49,414 nucleotides of DNA from an uncultured Gemmatimonadota bacterium (lineage in GTDB: Bacteria; Latescibacterota; UBA2968; UBA8231), in assembly GCA_903893785.1 (NCBI GenBank), contig CAITNQ010000179.1:1-49414 (forward strand). The letters run 5' to 3'. The position numbers were made by a program, and so were the translations under genes. How positions within the stretch are numbered: the first letter of the stretch is position 1; each line of letters begins with the position of its first letter. A model generated the notes under the pieces. That model was not told where the DNA came from, searched no databases, and saw only the letters and a program-made list of their open reading frames with translations. Positions 15,292-21,796 of this stretch are shown here, piece after piece.

Positions 15292-15816
15292 CTAGGGCGC
15301 AGGCCGCCCAACGGTCACGGCAAGGGCGAAACGGCGCGCCGGTGGCGCCTGGGTCTCCCAGGAACGGTGGTAGCTCAGTTCCAGTCGGCCGGTGCCGGCC
15401 GAGAAGGCGCGGAAGGCGAAGGTCATGGTTCCACCCGACCCAACGATGCCGGCAGGCACCGGGCGCGGGGTGAACCCGGGCGTCCCGTCAGCAGCGAGAC
15501 AGGCCGGCAGGGCCGTGATCTGCCAGGTGTAGCCGGTGGACGGATTGGCCGCCAGGCTCAGCCGCAGAATCTGGCCGGGCGCCAACGCCACGGCCTGCTC
15601 GGCGTCCGTCTCCACCACGTGAAGGGTGTCAGGCAAGCCGCTGACGCGGGTGCCGCGGCCGGGGGTGCAGCCACTGGCGCCCAGCAGGACAGCCAGGGCC
15701 CACGCAGCCCCCAGGACGCCTGGCCCTCGCCGCCGCCCGTCGCGCACTGCCCGGCCCCTGGTGTCGGAGGCGCACGGGTTGCCAGTCCACGAGCGCCCGC
15801 GGCTCATCCATAACAT
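15292..15816 (-). CDS. Chagasin-like (MEROPS I42) protease-inhibitor-domain lipoprotein
   Basis: This 174-residue protein has a hydrophobic segment ending in a lipobox-like ASGC (C50) and then an Ig-like inhibitor domain with the three chagasin loops: NPSTGYTW (91-98), GSGGTMTFAFRA (127-138) and LSYHRSWE (147-154). In chagasins these loops block papain-family Cys proteases. ATG 15816 has GGGAGG 6-7 bases upstream. The long region before the hydrophobic stretch is odd for a lipoprotein, and an internal GTG near residue 25 would give a normal signal. The partner protease is not in the window. An envelope location is inferred. Confidence 0.8.
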   Translation of the reverse strand: MLWMSRGRSWTGNPCASDTRGRAVRDGRRRGPGVLGAAWALAVLLGASGCTPGRGTRVSGLPDTLHVVETDAEQAVALAPGQILRLSLAANPSTGYTWQITALPACLAADGTPGFTPRPVPAGIVGSGGTMTFAFRAFSAGTGRLELSYHRSWETQAPPARRFALAVTVGRPAP

Positions 15817-15882
15817 CCTGCGCCTCCCTTCAGTGGCCGCCGGGCCCGCTCTGGCTTCGGCGGTGACTCGGAACGACCCGGT

Positions 15883-15975
15883 CCCACGCCAGCGCCCGCA
15901 GGGAATCGGTCGCGAGTACCGGCGCCGGTATCGGCCGCTGCACCCCACGCCAGCGCCCGCGGGGATCGGTCGCCA
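15883..15975. repeat. About 61-bp tandem repeat, two partial copies
   Basis: The block cccacgccagcgcccgc followed by ggatcggtcgc-like sequence occurs at 15883 and again at 15944, with a single-base indel. Similarity covers about 31 bases of each unit. It lies in the 15817-16157 gap between the UroD gene and the chagasin-like gene, upstream of the latter. No gene is seen in that gap. Confidence 0.7.
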
Positions 15976-16157
15976 ACAGCCAGTCCGGCCTCGGGCGCCC
16001 GGCGCCCGGCAGGCACGCCTGGCTGCCTCCGCGGCCACGCAGACGCGTCCAGGCCCGCGCCATTCGTGCCTGCGCCCCGGCAGCGGAGGCCGCCGGGAGC
16101 GCGGCAGGACGGTTGGCTGCCAGCGGCGACGCCACCGGGGCACGCACCTGGCCCGGC

Positions 16158-17279
16158 TCAGAAGGCCATGCGGCGCCAGCCCCGGCGTTCCGGGCTGCGG
16201 GGCGGCAGTCCGAGGATCTCGCGTCCCAGGTCGACGTAATACCGGTAGTTGGCCAGCGGCGTGCCGTTGGGGATGCGATGATCCAGGCCGAAGACCATCC
16301 CGCTGCGCCGCATCTGCGGCTGCATCTTGTGTTCCAGCTCCCGTCGGATGGCAGCGCGATCCTGGCGCAGGACGTGCTTGTCGATACCGCCGAGCATGGC
16401 CAGCCGCTCGCCCCAGGCGTGCCGCACGGCCACGATGTCCATGCCGGCCGCCGGCTCCATGGGGTAGATCACGTTCAGCCCGCACGCCAGGAACGGCCCG
16501 ATCACCGCCGTTACATTACCGTCCGTGTCCATCTGGAACAGGCGCGTGCCGCGCGCGGCCAGCAGTTCCCAGACGGGCTGGAAACAGGGCGCCACGAACC
16601 GGGTGATCTGCTCCGGGCCGAGCAACGGGCCCGACTTGCCGGCCAGGTCTTCGTGGACGGACAGCTGGTCCGGGACCAGGCGTTCGGTCAGGCGCTCGAA
16701 GACGCGCAGCGAAGTATCGGCCACGGTGGCCAGGATATCGTACATGAGCTCAGGCTGGTCGTAGTATGCCAGGCAGGCGGCCTCCTCACCCATCAGCTGG
16801 CGTGGGGTGTCGTAGGCTCCCGGCAGATGGGCCACGGCCAGGGCTCCTTCCGCCTGCGCCTGCCGGGCGCGCTCGATCGCCTGGGCATTGAGACGCCCTT
16901 CGTCGAAGGTGTAGAATGGTTTGAGGCGAAGCCACGAGTCCATGTCGGTCACCGGATAGTCCAACGGCAGGCCGATGGTGCCACGAGCCTTGTAGAGCTT
17001 GACCGTACGGCCCAGACCGTCGCGCTTGATCGAGAACTCGGCGTTGTCTTCCAGCACGCGTTCGGCGGGCAGGCCCCGCGGCCCGGTGTCGGCCCCGCAG
17101 TCGGTGATCCGGACGTAATCCCAGTCAAAAGCCGTCAGATCGAGCTCAGCCGCGGTCGCCCCCTGAGCCCGCCACTCTTCCTCCAGACCGACCAGCGGCC
17201 CCATGAGCTCGACGAACATCGGCCGCTCGGCCTGGCCGAAGGTCATTAGCGACAGGTACTGCTCGCGCAGGAACTCCAT
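16158..17279 (-). CDS. UroD-fold protein (uroporphyrinogen decarboxylase/methyltransferase superfamily), DxDGN subtype
   Basis: This 373-residue protein of the UroD/MtaA/CmuA superfamily has HEDLAGKSGPLL, MDTDGN (D251, D253), EPAAGMD, GGIDK and DHRIPNG blocks, with LANYRYYVDLGREILG at the end. The HxC zinc motif of the MtaA-type methyltransferases is replaced by Asp-Thr-Asp, and the N-terminal substrate-binding Arg residues of HemE are not evident. It is therefore unlikely to be a haem enzyme. Substrate and reaction are unknown. ATG 17279 has GGAGAG upstream. It follows the DUF6259 gene by 51 bases and closely resembles the UroD at 20666-21796. Confidence 0.82.
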   Translation of the reverse strand: MEFLREQYLSLMTFGQAERPMFVELMGPLVGLEEEWRAQGATAAELDLTAFDWDYVRITDCGADTGPRGLPAERVLEDNAEFSIKRDGLGRTVKLYKARGTIGLPLDYPVTDMDSWLRLKPFYTFDEGRLNAQAIERARQAQAEGALAVAHLPGAYDTPRQLMGEEAACLAYYDQPELMYDILATVADTSLRVFERLTERLVPDQLSVHEDLAGKSGPLLGPEQITRFVAPCFQPVWELLAARGTRLFQMDTDGNVTAVIGPFLACGLNVIYPMEPAAGMDIVAVRHAWGERLAMLGGIDKHVLRQDRAAIRRELEHKMQPQMRRSGMVFGLDHRIPNGTPLANYRYYVDLGREILGLPPRSPERRGWRRMAF

Positions 17280-17330
17280 GGCAGGCTCTCCAACTGGGGA
17301 TGGGCTTCGGGCGTCAACCGAGCGCCACGC

Positions 17331-19640
17331 TCAGGGCGTCGCCTCGACGACCGCCGGCCGAACCGTGGCGGCCAACTCAAGCATGGTAACCGACAGGGGC
17401 GCCAACCGCACGCGCTCGGTGACCGGCAGATACCGCTGGCCGGCTTCCTGCCGTTCGCCGTCGACCGTGCGACAGCAGTGCCAGGGAGCCGTGGTGACGA
17501 CGCCCTCACCCAAGACGACATCGAACTCCATCGGTTGGTCAGCGATGTTGACGAACAAGTATGCCAGGGTGCCGTCGGGCCCGCTCCAAGCCGAGTGCTG
17601 TACGGCGCGATCGGTGACGACGTGGCGGTTCTTGTCCAGCAGGTGGTCCAGACACTCGCCGCTGAATTGCACATAGGCCGCCTGGATGTCCGGCACGTCG
17701 ATCACTGGCGGCGGCAACATGTCACCGAAGGTGATGTAGTCCCAGGCAGCCCGGGTGGCGCGGATGACGCGGAGGTAGAACGCCAGAGTGACCGGGTTGG
17801 AATGAGCGGGCTCCGGCCAGTAACGGCCGGCAGAGGGCACGACACCGTGGGCCAGGGACTTGCCCAGGCAACGAGCCCAGTAGCGCACTTCGGGTCGGTT
17901 GCACTCCGGGTACGCAGCCTGGTAGGCAGCCACGTAACCGCCGTACACGTACTCGAAGAGCGGGATGGTCTGGCCGCCGGCCGGGTGGTGCGGGTTGTGG
18001 TGGCCAAAGTATTCCATGTTCCCGGCCCGGTTGTCGTACAGGTCGACGTAGGGAATGTAAACCTCACTCATACCCTCTACCGACAGCACGCAATCGGGAT
18101 TGGCGGCTTTGGCGCGCGCCCGCACATCGGCCAGGGTCTGCTGCCACGCCCGCGTGTACCAGGGGCCGTGCCCCGGGGGGTGGCCATGGTCATCGGCATA
18201 GCAGGCTTCGGGGCCCCCACAGGGGAAGTTGTCGATCTGGATCCAGTCCACGCCCCAGCGCAGGCAGCTTTGCACCTCGTCGTCCAAGATCCGGGCGTTG
18301 CCGGCCGTGGCCGGGCACAGCCGCGCGACGTGCCAGCCGGCGTACCAGGTGTGCACCGGACGCTGTCCCTGGGCATCCACCAGGGTGATGGCCCGCCCCT
18401 GCTCCTCGTACTGCTCCCAACTGGAGAAGGGCGGATCATAGGTGTCGATGGCCACGTACCAGTTGCCTCCGGGGATGTATACGAAGCCGCGATTGCCCGC
18501 CCGCCGCGGCTTTTCCATCGCCGCCCGGAAGGCAGCTTCGCCCTCTCGGGGCGGTAATCCGACCGGCCCGGTCCAGGCGCCCCCTTGCTCGAAGTTGAAC
18601 ACCAGGGCTGCCAAGGGTACGCCAGCCTGACGCGACAGCTCGTTGACCTCGCCGGCGATTTGGTCCAGCGAGTGATTGAGCTTGAGCTGCGGGATGTGGT
18701 AGTTCGACATCTGCCACACACCGAAGCCCTGGCGGACCCACGGCGCAATGTCGCGTTCGGCCAATCGCCGGGCGCACCACCACTGCTGGCGGGCCCAGGC
18801 GCGGTACAGGTCCGCGCCCGCATGCCAGTCGCCGTGGAACACGCCGACGACCGTATCGTAGGCGAAGTCGGCGTCGCCGGTTGCCGGCGGATGGTGTGAG
18901 ACCCACAGCGTCGGATAGGGCCCGCGCGCCGGCAACGGCGCCAGGTGGAAACCCTTGACGTGCATGTCCGGGTCGTGGCACGCCAGGTACAGCCCGGCCC
19001 GATCATGCCGGTACAGCATCAGCTGCATGGACTGGGCCCCGGGGTACAGGCCGTGGACCTCACCCAACCCCACGTGCGGTGACTCGGGGTAGCCGGCGCG
19101 AAGCGGTAGTCCATCGACCACCGGATAGGGGTCGGTGAACAGGTACCCTTCGCTCTGCACCGGCGTGACCACTGCCTCGCCCGGCAGTGGGTCGCCCACC
19201 TTGAGCACCCCGCTCAGCAACGGGCAGAGCAGCGCCGCCAACGCCTCGCCCGGGCCGACGCCCTGCACCTGCAGGCGCCAGCGCGACAACGGGCTGCCGG
19301 CGGGCAGTGCCACGGTCACCGCCACCGCCAGCGCCCGGTCCGGGAAGTCAGTCAAGCGCAGGACCAACGCCTCGCCGGCATCGGTGCGGCGGAACTCGGT
19401 GTCGATCCGGCCCGCCTGGTCGCTGTCCAATTCCGCCAGGCGCCCATCGGCCAGCCGCAGCGACAGCCGGAAGAGGAGGTGGGGCGCCTCGGGGTCGCGC
19501 ATGAAGTCGCTGCCGCTGGCCCGGTCCACCAGGGACAGGAGGGCGCCGTGAGTGCGGTCAAAGGCCAGCGCCAGGTGCTCGTTGGCCAGCAGGAGGGGCG
19601 CGTCATGGGTTTGAGCAGGCTCTTGCCGAACGCTCGCCAT
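17331..19640 (-). CDS. DUF6259-like putative glycoside hydrolase
   Basis: This 769-residue protein has an N-terminal beta-sandwich (about 1-270) and a barrel-like centre with WYAGWHVARLCPA, WIQIDNFPCGGPEAC near 465, LSVEGMSEVY near 525 and YFGHHNPHH. The C-terminal beta domain covers about the last 130 residues. Acidic residues in the IQIDN and SVEGMSE blocks are the obvious catalytic candidates. The arrangement resembles DUF6259 proteins, which are predicted glycosidases. No signal peptide is visible. ATG 19640 with GGGAG 8 bases upstream was chosen over 19679. It is followed by a UroD gene and preceded by the DMT transporter gene with a strong hairpin between. Confidence 0.75.
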   Translation of the reverse strand: MASVRQEPAQTHDAPLLLANEHLALAFDRTHGALLSLVDRASGSDFMRDPEAPHLLFRLSLRLADGRLAELDSDQAGRIDTEFRRTDAGEALVLRLTDFPDRALAVAVTVALPAGSPLSRWRLQVQGVGPGEALAALLCPLLSGVLKVGDPLPGEAVVTPVQSEGYLFTDPYPVVDGLPLRAGYPESPHVGLGEVHGLYPGAQSMQLMLYRHDRAGLYLACHDPDMHVKGFHLAPLPARGPYPTLWVSHHPPATGDADFAYDTVVGVFHGDWHAGADLYRAWARQQWWCARRLAERDIAPWVRQGFGVWQMSNYHIPQLKLNHSLDQIAGEVNELSRQAGVPLAALVFNFEQGGAWTGPVGLPPREGEAAFRAAMEKPRRAGNRGFVYIPGGNWYVAIDTYDPPFSSWEQYEEQGRAITLVDAQGQRPVHTWYAGWHVARLCPATAGNARILDDEVQSCLRWGVDWIQIDNFPCGGPEACYADDHGHPPGHGPWYTRAWQQTLADVRARAKAANPDCVLSVEGMSEVYIPYVDLYDNRAGNMEYFGHHNPHHPAGGQTIPLFEYVYGGYVAAYQAAYPECNRPEVRYWARCLGKSLAHGVVPSAGRYWPEPAHSNPVTLAFYLRVIRATRAAWDYITFGDMLPPPVIDVPDIQAAYVQFSGECLDHLLDKNRHVVTDRAVQHSAWSGPDGTLAYLFVNIADQPMEFDVVLGEGVVTTAPWHCCRTVDGERQEAGQRYLPVTERVRLAPLSVTMLELAATVRPAVVEATP

Positions 19641-19712
19641 CGTCGATTCTCCCTGGCTACATTGGTACCGGTCAGCCATCGGGCCTCACTCAGCCGAGGG
19701 CCAGCCACCCGG

Positions 19713-19748
19713 GGCGCTGTGGGTGCGCCGGTCGCCGGCGACAGCGCC
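19713..19748 (-). terminator. 14-bp GC stem-loop between transporter and DUF6259 genes
   Basis: Arms ggcgctgt (19713-19720) and acagcgcc (19741-19748) enclose cgccgg-tcg-ccggcg (19726-19740), with a 5-base bulge. It lies in the 165-bp gap, on the only long spacer inside the DUF4838-to-UroD gene run, and could terminate or attenuate transcription there. No U-tract is seen. Confidence 0.4.
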
Positions 19749-19805
19749 ACACCGCGGGCCGGACCGGGCCCATGCCAAGGTTGGCCGGCCGTCATCGACC
19801 GTGCG

Positions 19806-20669
19806 TCACCGGGCCATGGCCAGCACCAGCACCAACAGGCCGCACGCCAGGCCAGCCCACTTGGCGCGGTTCATGGGTTCGCGGAAAAGCCACACCATCA
19901 GCGCAGTGCCGCCAATCAGCCCGGTTCCCTGCACCAGCGGGAAGACGACGGCCGCCGGCAGAGCCACTGCCCCCAGGACGCACAGATTGGCCACCGTGGC
20001 CGCCAGCCCCATGCCCAGACCCCAGCACCATTCGGCGCGGCAGGTGGCCGCGGTGGCGCGGTACCGGGCCAACAGGCCAAACAGAGTACCACTGCCAAAG
20101 GTCATCACCAGGAAAGGCACGGCGCCGACGGCGGGCCAGTGTCGCGCCTCGAGCTTGTACCCGAGCATCAGCAGGCCGTTGCTGAGAAACACGGCGGCTA
20201 GCGGCCAACGCACCTGCACCCAGGGGGCCCGGGCCGCCTCGCCGCTGTGCGCCAACCCGCGGCGGAAGCACGCCAGCATGGCCACGAAAGCAGCGACCAG
20301 CAGGCCGTCCAGCGCTCGCCAGGGTTCGTCCAGGAGCAGAGGCGCCAGCGCCACCGGGACGACCAACGCCAGGTTGGCCAGGGCCCAGACCAGCGAGGGT
20401 GGACAGGTCCGGTTGGCAACCAACATGGCCTGCAGAGCCGCCACGTACAGCATTCCCATGGCTCCCGCCAGGACCCACAGCCCCCGGTCACCCCAGCTGC
20501 CCGGCGCCCAGGGCGCCGCCGCGGCACTGACCAGAGCCACGGTGCCGAGCATCAGGACCGGCACCACCTCGGGGCGGCAGGCCTGGCGCTGGGCCTGCTT
20601 GGCAAAGACGCCCAGCAGTGCATTGCTGCAGCCGGCGCCGAGGGCCAGGGCCACGGGCCAGGGGCTCAT
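19806..20669 (-). CDS. DMT-superfamily (EamA/RhaT-like) membrane transporter
   Basis: This 287-residue protein is very hydrophobic, with about ten predicted membrane helices in two repeated halves, as in EamA drug/metabolite transporters and RhaT-like sugar permeases. The final helix GLACGLLVLVLAM and a TGLIGGTALMVWLFREP segment in the second half fit the EamA pattern. Its ATG overlaps the stop of the upstream UroD gene as ATGA, implying translational coupling. Inside a glycosidase operon it is the only visible transporter and so probably moves the released sugar or the UroD product. Direction and substrate are unknown. Confidence 0.8.
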   Translation of the reverse strand: MSPWPVALALGAGCSNALLGVFAKQAQRQACRPEVVPVLMLGTVALVSAAAAPWAPGSWGDRGLWVLAGAMGMLYVAALQAMLVANRTCPPSLVWALANLALVVPVALAPLLLDEPWRALDGLLVAAFVAMLACFRRGLAHSGEAARAPWVQVRWPLAAVFLSNGLLMLGYKLEARHWPAVGAVPFLVMTFGSGTLFGLLARYRATAATCRAEWCWGLGMGLAATVANLCVLGAVALPAAVVFPLVQGTGLIGGTALMVWLFREPMNRAKWAGLACGLLVLVLAMAR

Positions 20670-21796
20670 TGGCCCAGCAGGCGACGCTTGACGGCCAGGT
20701 AATACTCGAAATTGGCCAACGACACATCGGGCGGCACGGCGTGGTCAACCGTCGGGATAAAGCCGCCGTCTTCGATCAACGGGGCCAACCGGGTGACCTC
20801 GGCGTCGATCTCGGCCTGGCCTCGGGCCAGGGCCCGCTTGTCCACCCCTCCCACCATGCAGACATCGCGACCGAAACAGCGCCGTACCGCCAGCGGGTCC
20901 ATGCCAGCGGCGCGCTCAACGGGCCCGAACCCATCCACGCCAGCCTCGATGAACAGCGGCAGCAGGGCCTCGCAGTTGCCGTCGGTATCGACCAGCACAA
21001 TGCGTACGCCGTGGCGCCGCAGGAAAGCGACAAAGCGGCGGTAATGGGGCAGGAACAGGCGTCGGAACATGGCCGGTGAGACCAGCGGGCCATTCTTGTA
21101 CGACATGTCCTCATGGATGTAGTAGAAGTCGAAAGCCAGTGACTCGACGGCCGGCGTCATGACGCGGACGGCGAAGTCGCTGAGGAACTCCAGACAGGCC
21201 TCGACCAGCGCCGGGTTGTCGTACAGCAGGTACGACAGGGCTTCAGTGCCCATCCAGTTACGCAGCATGCTGTAGTAACCGAAGGTCCCCGCCAGAGGAT
21301 TGAGCAGCGTCAGGGGCAGGTCGGTCTGACGGGCCTGCTGCTGGACCGTGGCCCAATCGGCCGGGTAGCGCTCGCTGACCGGCCCTTGGTACCGCGCGCG
21401 CATCTGCCGCCAGCTGTCTTCGTCTTTGACGGCGAAATCGATGTAACTGTCCATGCTCAGCCGCATACCGCCGGCGGTACCGGGTTTGTAGGCACGCCGG
21501 GTACGGCCGAACCCGTCGGTGAACAGCACGGTCTCCTCGTCCTCCGCCAGGATCGTCGCCGGCACCGGCGGCACCGGGGATACGGCGTCGAACGCCACGG
21601 TCTCGTACCCGTCCAGGCCGAGATGGCGGTCACCTCGGTGCATGAAGGCAGTGTTGGCCGCCGGCGGCAGGCCTTCGGCCAACCAGCGGTCCCGCGTCTG
21701 CTGCCAGACACAGATCTCCATGCAGGGTACCCGATCTACCGGCGCGAACGTCAAGGCGGCGACAAAGCGCTCCCTGGGGGTCATGGCGGCAGTCAT
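20666..21796 (-). CDS. UroD-fold protein, DxDGN subtype, coupled to GH2 and a transporter
   Basis: This 376-residue protein is a paralog of the protein at 16158-17279. Shared blocks in the same order are HEDMSYKNGPLV, VDTDGN (D270, D272), ERAAGMD, GGVDK, VDHAVPPD and LANFEYYLAVKRRLLG. As in that paralog, the MtaA-type HxC motif is replaced by DxD. The N-terminal TPRERFVAALTFAPVDRVPC is typical of the UroD family. Its ATG overlaps the GH2 stop (ATGA) and its stop overlaps the transporter ATG (ATGA), so the three are translated together. This tight coupling suggests it acts on the GH2 product. The reaction is unknown. Confidence 0.84.
   Translation of the reverse strand: MTAAMTPRERFVAALTFAPVDRVPCMEICVWQQTRDRWLAEGLPPAANTAFMHRGDRHLGLDGYETVAFDAVSPVPPVPATILAEDEETVLFTDGFGRTRRAYKPGTAGGMRLSMDSYIDFAVKDEDSWRQMRARYQGPVSERYPADWATVQQQARQTDLPLTLLNPLAGTFGYYSMLRNWMGTEALSYLLYDNPALVEACLEFLSDFAVRVMTPAVESLAFDFYYIHEDMSYKNGPLVSPAMFRRLFLPHYRRFVAFLRRHGVRIVLVDTDGNCEALLPLFIEAGVDGFGPVERAAGMDPLAVRRCFGRDVCMVGGVDKRALARGQAEIDAEVTRLAPLIEDGGFIPTVDHAVPPDVSLANFEYYLAVKRRLLGQ

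Noticed and set aside
14899..15813. Long plus-strand open frame of 304 codons
   Set aside because: It runs antisense through the chagasin-like gene and the 70-bp repeat, is Arg/Gly/Pro-rich and has no SD. It is a GC shadow.
16158..17279. Annotation as HemE (uroporphyrinogen decarboxylase of haem synthesis)
   Set aside because: The HemE N-terminal substrate-binding motif is absent, there is no haem gene nearby and the active-site region has DTDGN instead.
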